NCBI GenBank assembly: GCA_964479445.1
Contig: CAYZMH010000066.1
Coordinates: forward strand, 1 to 20,678
Source of the DNA: CAYZMH01 sp964479445
Lineage (GTDB): Bacteria > Bacteroidota > Bacteroidia > Bacteroidales > GCA-2748055
Direction: 5' to 3'
Length of the DNA: 20,678 nt
Below the pieces are notes generated by a model. The model was not told the origin of the DNA. It saw nothing but the letters and a program-made list of their open reading frames with translations, and did not search any database. Each line of letters opens with the position of its first letter. The stretch's first letter is position 1. Both the position numbers and the translations under genes were made by a program. Positions 6,146 to 14,179 of the stretch are shown here, piece after piece.

Positions 6146-9100
6146 ATGAATAAACACAAAGCTACTGCTATGACAAACACGTTGAAAAACAAAGGAGTCC
6201 GGTTCGGCCATGCACCTTCGTTCCGGCTTACCCGGCAGGTTTCGTTCCGGGTAACCTTACTCCTGGTGATGATCATGGGAATCTCCGTCACTGTGCAGGC
6301 TCAACGGACCATTCGTGGAACCGTAACCAGCGAAACAGACAATATGGGAATCCCCGGGGTAAGTGTTGTGGAGAAAGGGACCCAGCGGGGAACCATTACC
6401 GACGATGAGGGGAATTACACCCTCCGGGTCAGTGAAGACGCCAGCCACCTGGTATTTTCGTTCATCGGGATGACCACCCGGGAGGAGGAGATCGGCAACC
6501 GCTCGACGATCGATGTCGTGATGACGGAAGATGCCATCGGGCTTGAAGAGGTGGTGGCCATAGGATACGGCACCATCAAGAAAAGTGATCTCACCGGGTC
6601 GGTGGGGTCTGTGAAAGTGGAAGAGATCCAGAAGAATCCCGTTACCTCCCTGGACCAATCCTTACAGGGGCGTGTAGCCGGGGTGCAGGTGGTGCAGGTA
6701 TCGGCCCAGCCGGGGGGTACCCCCCTGTTCAGGGTACGCGGGGGAAATTCCATCTATGCAGGGAACGAACCACTCTACGTAATTGACGGGATGCAGGTCA
6801 ATGCCAGTGAAAATATGAGCTACCTCAGTGCACCTAAAGTCAATGCACTCAGTTCCCTTAACCCCAATGATATAGAGTCCATCGAGATCCTGAAAGATGC
6901 CTCGGCCACATCGATTTACGGCGCCAAGGGGGCCAACGGGGTGGTGCTGATCACCACCAAACGGGGCAAAGCCGGTGAGGACCGGGTTAGTTTTGAGTCC
7001 TACGTGGGGATGCAGCAGATCACCAAACGCATTGAAGTGATGAATGCCACCCAGTATGCCCGGCTGTTCGACGAGGCCGGTCAGAATGCAGCCGACGATA
7101 ACGGAACCAGCTATACCCCCGAATTCCCCGACCCCGAGTCGCTGGGTGAAGGGACCGACTGGCAGGATGAGATCTACCGGGTTGCCCCCACCCAGAATTA
7201 CCAGCTATCGGTATCCGGGGGTAACGAAAAAACACAGTATGCCATTACGGGGAACTACTTCGACCAGGACGGGATCATCATCGGATCCGACTTTACCCGC
7301 TATTCGTTTCGCACGAACCTGGACCACCAGGTGAGTGACCGGCTGCAGGTGGGAACCAGCTTATCGCTCAACCGCACCCATGCCAATGTGATCGGAACAG
7401 CCACCCAGGCAGGATTCTTCCCGGGGGTGGTCAATACCACACTGACTATGAGTCCGGTCCTCCCCATCCGTGACTCCACGGGACAATACACCCTCAAAGA
7501 CCCGTACGCCGATGCCTGGCTGGACAACCCGGTGGCCGTAACACGCGACGTGAGCGCCGTCGACGACAATTTTAAATTCATCGGGAATGCCTATGCACAA
7601 TATACCTTCCTGGAAGGCCTGGACCTGAAAGTCTCTGTCGGACTGGACCAGGTGAGCAACACCCAGGATTTCTACAACCCGTCGTACACCTATTCGGGAT
7701 CCTTCAACAGCGGTCAGGCCCGCTTTCTCTATACAGGCACGTGGCAGGTCCTGAATGAAAACATCCTCACCTACAGTAAAAATTTTGATGGGGTGCACCA
7801 GGTGGATGCTATGGGTGGTTTTACCTATCAGCGACGTGATTCCCGCACATTCATCGAGGTGGTGACGGGATTTCCCAACGACCGGCTGGGTTATTACGGG
7901 ATTGCGGGTGCCGAGAACATGCCGAATATCATGACCGGCTTCACCGAAGGGGCCCTGGTCTCCTACCTGGGACGGGTCAACTACAGTTACGACAGCAAAT
8001 ACCTGCTGACCGTCTCCCACCGGATCGACGGATCATCCAAGTTCGGACCCAATAACCGGTTCGGTCATTTTCCTTCCATGGCGGTGGCCTGGCGGATCAG
8101 CTCCGAACCCTTCCTGGAGAATGTGTCGGCAATTTATAACATGAAACTGCGAACCAGCCTGGGGCTGAGCGGAAACGATGCGATTCCGAATAACCTGTTT
8201 ATCCCCACCATGGAATCCACCACCTACTACTTCAACAATGCAACCTCCGCCACGGGGTACACCCAGTCCACCGTTGGAAACGATAACCTGCGCTGGGAAA
8301 CAACCCGGCAGCTGGACATCGGACTGGACCTGGCGCTATTCAAAGGGCGGGTCAACATGGTAGCCGACTATTACAGCAAACTCACCTACGACATGCTCTA
8401 CTTTGCCGAGGTGCCCTACACATCCGGATTCAACACAGCGATGATCAACGTGGGATCGATGGTGAACAATGGTTTCGAATTCACCCTGAATACGGTGAAT
8501 ATCGAAGGACCCTTCACCTGGAACTCCGATTTCAGCATTACCTTTAACCAGAACGAAGTGGTCGACCTGAACAATAACGATGCAACCTACATAAGCGATG
8601 ACCAGTACAAGCTGAAGATAGGGTACTGGTCGATCATTGCCGAAAACGAAGAGCTGGGAAGCTTCTACGGCCGGGTATCCGATGGTATATGGCAACTGGA
8701 CGAAGCCGGTGAGGCCGCCGTGTATGGGGCACAACCCGGTGATTTCAAGTATAAAGACCTGAACAACGACCAGAAGATCGACAGCGATGACCGGAAGATC
8801 ATCGGGCACGCGCAACCCGACTTCTTCTGGAGTTTTAATAATACCCTCTCCTACAAAGGACTTGAACTCAGCATTTACATCCAGGGGGTGCAGGGAAACG
8901 ATATCCTGAACTCCAACCGCTTTGAGCTGGAGTCGGGCAACGGGTTATCCAACGCCTCCATTCATATGCTGGACCGCTGGACTCCCCAGAATCCCAGCGA
9001 CAAGTACCCCCGGGCCAACCGCAATGCAGACTACCTGCATATGTCGGACCGCTACCTGGAAGATGGATCCTATACCCGGCTGCAACTGGTTTCCCTGGCC

Positions 9101-9310
9101 TACGATCTTCCTGAAAAGTGGGTGGGTGCCATAGGGATGTCCGGTGTGCGGGTCTACGTATCGGGCAAAAACCTGCTCACCTTCACCGGTTACAGCGGGT
9201 TTGATCCGGAGGTGGGAAGATTCGGAACCTCAAACATACGCCAGGGATACGACCTGGGAGGGTACCCGTCTGCCCGGACCTACCTGCTGGGAGTGAATAT
9301 CGATTTTTAA
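6146..9310 (+). CDS. SusC/RagA-family TonB-dependent outer-membrane transporter
   Basis: This outer-membrane beta-barrel imports oligosaccharides together with its SusD partner, powered by TonB-ExbBD. From the ATG at 6146 it is 1054 residues, normal for SusC. An alternative ATG at 6170 would give a shorter N-terminus and an equally good signal peptide. The signal peptide ends near VTVQAQ (about residue 53). A carboxypeptidase-regulatory-like domain follows (RTIRGTVTSE ... GIPGVSVVEKGT ... TDDEGNYTL), then the SusC hallmark LEEVVAIGYGTIKKSDLTGSV and the plug (LQGRVAGVQV, RVRGGNSI, PLYVIDGM, IEILKDASATSIYGAKGANGVVLITTK). The barrel ends YLLGVNIDF with a terminal Phe. It begins 2 nt after the propeller gene and is followed 21 nt later by susD. 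The window gives no direct clue to substrate beyond the mannose-type enzymes downstream. Confidence 0.96.
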   Translation: MNKHKATAMTNTLKNKGVRFGHAPSFRLTRQVSFRVTLLLVMIMGISVTVQAQRTIRGTVTSETDNMGIPGVSVVEKGTQRGTITDDEGNYTLRVSEDASHLVFSFIGMTTREEEIGNRSTIDVVMTEDAIGLEEVVAIGYGTIKKSDLTGSVGSVKVEEIQKNPVTSLDQSLQGRVAGVQVVQVSAQPGGTPLFRVRGGNSIYAGNEPLYVIDGMQVNASENMSYLSAPKVNALSSLNPNDIESIEILKDASATSIYGAKGANGVVLITTKRGKAGEDRVSFESYVGMQQITKRIEVMNATQYARLFDEAGQNAADDNGTSYTPEFPDPESLGEGTDWQDEIYRVAPTQNYQLSVSGGNEKTQYAITGNYFDQDGIIIGSDFTRYSFRTNLDHQVSDRLQVGTSLSLNRTHANVIGTATQAGFFPGVVNTTLTMSPVLPIRDSTGQYTLKDPYADAWLDNPVAVTRDVSAVDDNFKFIGNAYAQYTFLEGLDLKVSVGLDQVSNTQDFYNPSYTYSGSFNSGQARFLYTGTWQVLNENILTYSKNFDGVHQVDAMGGFTYQRRDSRTFIEVVTGFPNDRLGYYGIAGAENMPNIMTGFTEGALVSYLGRVNYSYDSKYLLTVSHRIDGSSKFGPNNRFGHFPSMAVAWRISSEPFLENVSAIYNMKLRTSLGLSGNDAIPNNLFIPTMESTTYYFNNATSATGYTQSTVGNDNLRWETTRQLDIGLDLALFKGRVNMVADYYSKLTYDMLYFAEVPYTSGFNTAMINVGSMVNNGFEFTLNTVNIEGPFTWNSDFSITFNQNEVVDLNNNDATYISDDQYKLKIGYWSIIAENEELGSFYGRVSDGIWQLDEAGEAAVYGAQPGDFKYKDLNNDQKIDSDDRKIIGHAQPDFFWSFNNTLSYKGLELSIYIQGVQGNDILNSNRFELESGNGLSNASIHMLDRWTPQNPSDKYPRANRNADYLHMSDRYLEDGSYTRLQLVSLAYDLPEKWVGAIGMSGVRVYVSGKNLLTFTGYSGFDPEVGRFGTSNIRQGYDLGGYPSARTYLLGVNIDF

Positions 9311-9331
9311 TCCGTGAAATACCGTTCTGTC

Positions 9332-10774
9332 ATGAAAAATATAATCATCTATACCATGCTTTTCCTTCTCGCAGCCCTCGCTGGTTGCGAGAAATCCCTT
9401 GAATTCGAGGTAAAGGACAAGCCAACCCTCGAAAACTTTTTCCAGAGCGATGAAGATGCCACCGCTTCTGTGAATGCCATCTATGATGCACTGGGCGACG
9501 TCGACCTGTTCCGCTCCAAATTCTGGCTCATCCAGGATATCGCCTCCGATGATTGCGATGCCCTTTCCACCTGGAATGATCCCAATGCACAACAGTTTGA
9601 CCAGTACACCGTCCAATCCACCAACACTTACATTGGCGGTATCTGGCGTGCCTCCTACCAGGTGATCGCGCGCGCCAACCTATCCATTGAAAGGATCCCC
9701 GGCGTTTCCATGGATGAATCCCTGAAAGCCCGGTTACTTGGTGAAGCCAGGTTCCTGCGCGCCTTCAGTTATTTCAACCTGGTCAGGTTGTTTGGAGGGG
9801 TACCCCTTGTGCTGGAGCCGGTGTCGGATATTGACAAGTACCTGGTTCCACGGGCTAGCGGGGAGGCGGTGTATGACCAGATCATTACAGACCTGGAAGA
9901 GGCAATCGATGCACTGCCCCTGAGTTATTCAGGCTCGAATAAAGGACGGGCCACCCGCGGAGCGGCCATGGGCCAGCTTGCCAAAGTCTACCTGACCCTG
10001 GAAGAGTGGGAACTGGCTGCACAGTATACCGAAGATATTATGGAACTGAACGTCTACGAGCTGTGGGACGACTACAAGGATAATTTCCGCGAGGCCAACA
10101 AGAACGGGAAAGAGTCGCTGTTCGAGGTGCAGTTCTACTCGGGGGAACAGGATGAGAATACGCAGATCGTGATCAGCGGACTCCCCTCCATCTATGCCTT
10201 CCCGGCCGGCGTGGGAATTATCCTCCCCACGGAAGACCTGCTCACCCGCTTCGACTCGGGCGACTATCGCTATGATGTCACCTTCTTCGAAGAGTACTCC
10301 TATTTCGGAAACAATACATTTGAACCGCATATCTGGAAGCACTGGGACCAGGACGTGTATGCACCTGACGAAACGGGCCAGTCGGGGGCGAACTTCCCCG
10401 TGATGCGCTATGCCGAGGTCCTGCTCATCTATGCCGAAGCCCTGAACGAGGTGAACCAGGGCCCCACCCAGGAGGCCTATGATGCAGTGAACCGGGTGCG
10501 GGAGCGTGCGCGGAACGGCGTGCCGGGCGTGGTGCCCGACCTGGAAAATCTCTCGTACGAGGAGTTCCGGAATGCCGTTCTGAATGAAAAGAGACTTGAG
10601 ACCGTCAACGAGGGGCACCGCTGGTTTGACCTGAAACGCACGGGTAACCTGGTGGAGTATGTCAACCGGGCCAAGGGAGAAAAAGCCAGTCCCCAGCCCC
10701 ACCATTACGTATTCCCCATACCCCAGCGGGAAATGGACCTGAATCCCAACCTGGATCAAAATGATCAATACTGA
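9332..10774 (+). CDS. SusD/RagB-family glycan-binding lipoprotein
   Basis: This surface lipoprotein caps the SusC barrel and binds the incoming glycan. I chose the ATG at 9332 (480 residues), which gives a clean lipoprotein signal MKNIIIYTMLFLLAALAGC with Cys19. An upstream in-frame GTG at 9314 only adds six residues. The family pattern is complete: the N-terminal NAIYDAL and WRASYQVIARANLSIERIP region, the TPR-like helices around EARFLRAFSYFNLVRLFGGVPLV and GAAMGQLAKVYLTLEEW, the variable middle, and the conserved end VMRYAEVLLIYAEALNEV, AVNRVRERA, NEKRLETVNEGHRWFDLKRTG and FPIPQREMDLNPNLDQN. It is certainly co-transcribed with susC. Confidence 0.96.
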   Translation: MKNIIIYTMLFLLAALAGCEKSLEFEVKDKPTLENFFQSDEDATASVNAIYDALGDVDLFRSKFWLIQDIASDDCDALSTWNDPNAQQFDQYTVQSTNTYIGGIWRASYQVIARANLSIERIPGVSMDESLKARLLGEARFLRAFSYFNLVRLFGGVPLVLEPVSDIDKYLVPRASGEAVYDQIITDLEEAIDALPLSYSGSNKGRATRGAAMGQLAKVYLTLEEWELAAQYTEDIMELNVYELWDDYKDNFREANKNGKESLFEVQFYSGEQDENTQIVISGLPSIYAFPAGVGIILPTEDLLTRFDSGDYRYDVTFFEEYSYFGNNTFEPHIWKHWDQDVYAPDETGQSGANFPVMRYAEVLLIYAEALNEVNQGPTQEAYDAVNRVRERARNGVPGVVPDLENLSYEEFRNAVLNEKRLETVNEGHRWFDLKRTGNLVEYVNRAKGEKASPQPHHYVFPIPQREMDLNPNLDQNDQY

Positions 10775-10935
10775 TGCGGAAACCCGGTCCCATGCAGATG
10801 AACAATGTTTACAATGATCCGGATGAATCAGCGGTGAGAGCAATCCGCTCCCGGTACCCCGGGGAATTAAGAAGGCAATACGGGGATTCCCCGGAAAAGG
10901 ATCTCCACATTATTGATCCGAACAACATAAGGTGA
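10774..10935 (+). CDS. Possible 53-codon small ORF overlapping the susD stop
   Basis: An ATG at 10774 overlaps the susD stop (TGATG) and opens 53 codons (MRKPGPMQMNNVYNDPDE...) that end inside the first unit of the 20-bp repeat array. The predicted peptide is hydrophilic, has no signal peptide and matches no family I know. Its codons include AGA, AGG, TTA and ATA, which are scarce in the neighbouring genes. The stop-start overlap is the only positive sign of translation, so it may be a chance ORF. Confidence 0.25.
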   Translation: MRKPGPMQMNNVYNDPDESAVRAIRSRYPGELRRQYGDSPEKDLHIIDPNNIR

Positions 10936-10985
10936 GGACCGGGAACATAAGGTGAGGACCGGGAACATAAGGTGAGGACCGGGAA
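10926..10985 (+). repeat. Three perfect tandem copies of a 20-bp unit
   Basis: The unit CATAAGGTGAGGACCGGGAA is repeated exactly three times (10926-10945, 10946-10965, 10966-10985). Each copy contains GGTGAGGA and CCGGGAA. It lies 156-216 nt before the isomerase start codon. Confidence 0.95.
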
Positions 10986-11025
10986 CAAGAACAAACCAAA
11001 CCGGGAAGAAACAAACCGGGAGGTT

Positions 11026-11063
11026 CAGATCGGGACAAACCAGATCGGGACAAACCAGATCGG
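11026..11063 (+). repeat. Tandem 15-bp unit, two and a half copies
   Basis: CAGATCGGGACAAAC occurs at 11026-11040 and 11041-11055, with a partial third copy CAGATCGG at 11056-11063. It shares the CGGGA core with the 20-bp array upstream. Two further CCGGGA copies (11001-11006 and 11016-11021) link the arrays. Confidence 0.9.
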
Positions 11064-11141
11064 CGCGGTTCGAACAGAGAAGAATCAACCAGAGAAAAAA
11101 AGAGATAAAAAAAGAGAGGAAACCAAACAGAAACGAACGGA

Positions 11142-12899
11142 ATGAAACTGACATCACGTTTTAATAAAAAACCGTTAATTGCCGTAAAGGGGAAAGAGGA
11201 TGCATGTGCCACCGGCTGGCCGTCCATTGAACGGGAGTTGAAAGCGGCGCTTGACCAGCGAAAAGGTAAAGACGCCACGGTGGTGATTGAAACGTACCAT
11301 GGTGTGCACCTGGAAGAGCTCAGGTCTGCAATGAACGATATTTTTCAGCCCGACCGGCTGATCGACTCGGCCACGCTCTTCAAACCCGAAAATGAGGTGC
11401 GAACCATCACCTACCCCGATGTAACCGACGACCGCGTGTTTGGATACATGACGCGGTTGCATATGGAAGACCTGATGGACCCCGACGCCCTGGAGCGCAC
11501 CCGTCAGGAGGAGTCAGATGCCCGCGGACTGACCGTCATATTTGGTTATGGCGCCTCCCTGGCATGCGATAAACCCGACCTCCTGGTGTATGCCGATATG
11601 GCCCGCTGGGAGATCCAGCAGCGCCAGCGCAGGAACGAGGTGGACAACCTGGGCATAACCAACCGCGATGAACACCCCGAACTGAAATACAAACGGGGAT
11701 TTTTCGTGGACTGGCGCATCTGCGACCGGCTCAAGAAACGCACCATGGACCGGTGGGACTATGTCCTTGACACGAACGATCCTGCCAGCCCGAAACTGGC
11801 TGCCGGCGAGGCGGTCAGGGACGGACTTCGGCAGGCTGCGCGGCAACCGTTCAGCGTGGTTCCATTTTTTGACCCGGGTCCGTGGGGCGGACAATGGATG
11901 AAAAAGCGGTTTGAACTGGATGAGGAGTCGGATAATTTTGCCTGGTGCTTCAACTGCGTACCAGAGGAAAACAGCCTGCTCCTGGGGTTCGGCGACATCC
12001 GCTTCGAGGTCCCTGCCATCAACCTGGTCTTTTTTCAGCCCCGCAACCTGCTGGGAGACCCCGTACATGCCCGTTTCGGGGATGAGTTCCCCATCCGCTT
12101 CGATTTTCTGGATACCATGGCCGGGGGGAACCTGAGTCTCCAGGTACACCCCCTCACAGAGTATATCCAGGAAAAATTCGGGATGCACTATACCCAGGAT
12201 GAGAGCTATTACCTGATGGACGCCGATCAGGATGGATCGGTCTTTCTCGGACTCAAAGAGGGGATCGATCCCAAACAGATGACCAGGGATTTAAAGATCG
12301 CCGAAAAAGAGGGAACCCCGTTCCATGCAGAAAAATACGTGGAAAACTTCCCCGCCAAAAAGCACGACCATTTCCTGATCCCGGCCGGAACCATCCACTG
12401 CTCGGGCAGGAACGGAATGGTATTGGAGATCAGCGCCACTCCCTATATCTTTACATTCAAGCTGTACGATTGGGGTCGTACCAACCTGGATGGCAAACCA
12501 CGCCCCATCAATGTGGAACACGGGATCAATAACATCCAGTGGGACCGCACCACTTCGTGGACAAGGGAAAACCTGGTGGGACGCGTGGAGAAAATCGCCG
12601 AGGGCGATGGATGGATCCAGGAAAAAACGGGGTTGCATGAACGGGAGTTCATCGAAACCCACCGGCACTGGTTCACCAAAACCGTACCCCATCATACCGG
12701 CGACGGTGTCAACGTCATGAACCTGGTCGAAGGGGAAGAAGTCATTGTAGAAAGTCCGGATAGCGCCTTTGACCCGTTTGTGGTCCATTATGCCGAAACG
12801 TTCATCGTACCGGCTTCGGTGGGAGCCTTTACGATTCGCCCCCACGGTCCTTCAGAAGGAAAGGAGTGCGCCACCATCAAAGCATTTATACGGTTTTAA
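11142..12899 (+). CDS. Class I mannose-6-phosphate isomerase-like protein, two-domain
   Basis: This is probably a cytoplasmic enzyme converting mannose-6-phosphate to fructose-6-phosphate. At 585 residues it is much longer than classical ManA (about 320-390). Residues 1 to about 230 form an extra N-terminal domain (ERELKAALDQRKGKDATVVIETYHG, FGYGASLACDKPDLLVYADMARWEIQQRQRRNE, KYKRGFFVDWRICDRLKK) that I do not recognise as a known fold. It recalls a nucleoside-kinase-like region but lacks a clear P-loop. The C-terminal part has the type I isomerase cupin site: LSLQVHP (Gln334, His336), HDHFLIPAGTIHCSG (His408, His410, His419), then LEISATPYIFTFKLYDWGR. No signal peptide is present. The neighbouring transporter, kinase and GH92 mannosidase support mannose metabolism. 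The 3' end lies inside a 62-bp duplication shared with the next gene's start. A related aldose-6-phosphate could instead be the substrate. Confidence 0.8.
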   Translation: MKLTSRFNKKPLIAVKGKEDACATGWPSIERELKAALDQRKGKDATVVIETYHGVHLEELRSAMNDIFQPDRLIDSATLFKPENEVRTITYPDVTDDRVFGYMTRLHMEDLMDPDALERTRQEESDARGLTVIFGYGASLACDKPDLLVYADMARWEIQQRQRRNEVDNLGITNRDEHPELKYKRGFFVDWRICDRLKKRTMDRWDYVLDTNDPASPKLAAGEAVRDGLRQAARQPFSVVPFFDPGPWGGQWMKKRFELDEESDNFAWCFNCVPEENSLLLGFGDIRFEVPAINLVFFQPRNLLGDPVHARFGDEFPIRFDFLDTMAGGNLSLQVHPLTEYIQEKFGMHYTQDESYYLMDADQDGSVFLGLKEGIDPKQMTRDLKIAEKEGTPFHAEKYVENFPAKKHDHFLIPAGTIHCSGRNGMVLEISATPYIFTFKLYDWGRTNLDGKPRPINVEHGINNIQWDRTTSWTRENLVGRVEKIAEGDGWIQEKTGLHEREFIETHRHWFTKTVPHHTGDGVNVMNLVEGEEVIVESPDSAFDPFVVHYAETFIVPASVGAFTIRPHGPSEGKECATIKAFIRF

Positions 12900-13007
12900 C
12901 ATCTGAGATCGCACCATTATGAGACAACGTGCAAATCGCCTCGCTATTTATCCGGTTTAACCATCTGAATTTACATCACTATGAAACAACCTGCCAACCG
13001 CCTCTCC
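12884..13007 (+). repeat. 62-bp imperfect tandem duplication across the isomerase/transporter junction
   Basis: Copy 1 (12884-12945) and copy 2 (12946-13007) align without gaps at 47 of 62 positions. Each unit contains an ATTTAT-CGGTTT segment with a TAA, CATCTGA, and the start region ATGA-ACAAC-TGC-AA-CGCCTC. The repeat is a copy of the end of the isomerase gene, the spacer and the beginning of the transporter gene, placed in tandem. Confidence 0.85.
12919..12960 (+). CDS. 13-codon ORF duplicating the transporter N-terminus
   Basis: ATG 12919 to TAA 12958-12960 encodes MRQRANRLAIYPV, closely matching the transporter's own start MKQPANRLSILLPV. It lies in copy 1 of the 62-bp duplication, 19 nt after the isomerase stop and 20 nt before the transporter ATG. 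It may be translated as a leader peptide that retains the original initiation context, or it may be an inert relic. Its conserved start region and clean stop are visible; expression is not. Confidence 0.35.
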   Translation: MRQRANRLAIYPV

Positions 13008-14159
13008 ATCCTCCTGCCCGTATTCATCTCATTCTACGTTATGGGCTTTGTCGACCTGGTCGGGGTCGCCACCGCTTTTGTGCGGGATGATTACCAGTTA
13101 TCCGACACGGTAGCGCAACTGCTGCCCACCATGGTATTTCTCTGGTTTGCCCTGATATCTATACCGACAGGGATATTCCAGGACCGGAAAGGCAAAAAGA
13201 TCACGGTGATCCTGGGGATGTCCATCACAGCGCTTGGTGTAATCATCCCGTTTATCTACTACACCTATATCACCGCTGTATTCGGATTCATGATCCTGGG
13301 GATCGGGAACACCATCCTCCAGGTATCCGCCAATCCCCTCCTGCTGGATGTATCCCAGAAAAAGAACGAAGCGGCCAACCTGAGCCTTTCCCAGTTTGTC
13401 AAAGCGATCGCCGCCATGCTGGGTCCGGTTATCACCGCCGCCCTGGCCCAATACACAGGTAACTGGAAGCTCATATTCCCCATCTATGCAGCCATATCCC
13501 TGGTCTCGATCTTCTGGCTCTATTCGGTACGGGTAGAAGAGTCCAAACCCGACAAAGAACCGGCTACGTTCCGGAGTGTGCTGGCGCTGTTTAAAAAACC
13601 CTTTGTAACGGTGATGATCATCTCCACTTTCCTGCTGGTGGGCTTTGATGTGGGAATGAACTCCAACATTGCCATCTACCTTCAGAAACGCTTTGAGATC
13701 CCGGTTGAATCGGCCAGCCTGGGTATCTCCATCTACTTTGCCTCGCTGATGATCGGCCGTTTCCTGGGAGGAGTGCTGTTGCGAAAGATCAATACCTACC
13801 GGTTTATGACCGCCAGCGTGATCCTCACCTTTATCGGACTGGCAGGGATTATCCTTTCTCAAAACCTGGCACTCACCCGGGTGATGATCTTCGTGGCCGG
13901 ACTCGGATTTTCAAATACTTTCCCGGTGGTCTTTGCCATCATCATCGACCGGCTGCCTAAATTCGCCAACGAACTTTCCAGCCTGATCATCCTCTCGGTG
14001 GCAGGGGGTGCGTTTATTCCGCCAATCATGGGTCTGATCAGCGATAACGTGGGCATCACCGCCAGTCTTTTCGTACTGGTATTCTGCATGGTCTATGTAA
14101 CCTTTGCCACCTGGTATGCCATCAGAACCCAGCCCGGAAACAAGGAAACAGAACATTAA
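12981..14159 (+). CDS. MFS sugar transporter, FucP/FHS-like
   Basis: This inner-membrane sugar:proton symporter has 392 residues with about twelve hydrophobic segments. Features include VMGFVDLVGVATAFVRDDYQLSD in helix 1 and its loop, DRKGKK in the helix 2-3 loop, GIGNTILQVSANPLLLDV (typical of the fucose:H+ symporter family), and a pseudo-repeat in the second half (FLGGVLLRKINTYR, GLGFSNTFPVVFAIIIDRLP). The central cytoplasmic loop is short (VEESKPDKEPATFRS). In this operon, between an isomerase and a sugar kinase, it most likely imports free mannose released in the periplasm. Fucose, glucose or N-acetylhexosamine carriers of the same family cannot be excluded. Its start region is duplicated upstream. 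Confidence 0.88.
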   Translation: MKQPANRLSILLPVFISFYVMGFVDLVGVATAFVRDDYQLSDTVAQLLPTMVFLWFALISIPTGIFQDRKGKKITVILGMSITALGVIIPFIYYTYITAVFGFMILGIGNTILQVSANPLLLDVSQKKNEAANLSLSQFVKAIAAMLGPVITAALAQYTGNWKLIFPIYAAISLVSIFWLYSVRVEESKPDKEPATFRSVLALFKKPFVTVMIISTFLLVGFDVGMNSNIAIYLQKRFEIPVESASLGISIYFASLMIGRFLGGVLLRKINTYRFMTASVILTFIGLAGIILSQNLALTRVMIFVAGLGFSNTFPVVFAIIIDRLPKFANELSSLIILSVAGGAFIPPIMGLISDNVGITASLFVLVFCMVYVTFATWYAIRTQPGNKETEH

Positions 14160-14179
14160 TGAACTAAAAGAATAACAAC

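Larger units (their letters stand above)
10775..11141. other. T-poor, repeat-rich leader between susD and the isomerase gene
   Basis: This 367-nt stretch holds a possible small ORF in its left half, a small hairpin CGGGG-ATT-CCCCG (10881-10893), and GGATC/GATCC arms at 10899-10919. Two tandem arrays follow, at 10926-10985 and 11026-11063. From about 10980 to the next ATG the + strand has only about nine T's in some 160 nt and ends in an A/G-rich run (11075-11130). No TAnnTTTG promoter is seen, so the isomerase gene is probably reached by read-through from susCD, with this segment as an unstructured mRNA spacer. Confidence 0.6.

Noticed and set aside
9314..9331. GTG start for SusD at 9314
   Set aside because: The ATG at 9332 gives a compact, typical lipoprotein signal with LAGC, and the upstream GTG has no supporting signal.
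10926..10985. CsrA/RsmA target site based on repeated GGA motifs
   Set aside because: The GGA motifs are not in visible hairpin loops, and CsrA is generally absent from Bacteroidota, so the match is not specific enough.
10926..11063. CRISPR array
   Set aside because: Units are directly abutting with no unique spacers, too short (20 and 15 bp) and not palindromic; no cas genes are present. They are simple tandem repeats.
10867..11278. Minus-strand open frames with repeated GPHLMFPVLTLC-type peptides
   Set aside because: The peptide repetition only reflects the 20-bp DNA repeats read in reverse. There is no start signal, and the frames run antisense into the isomerase gene.
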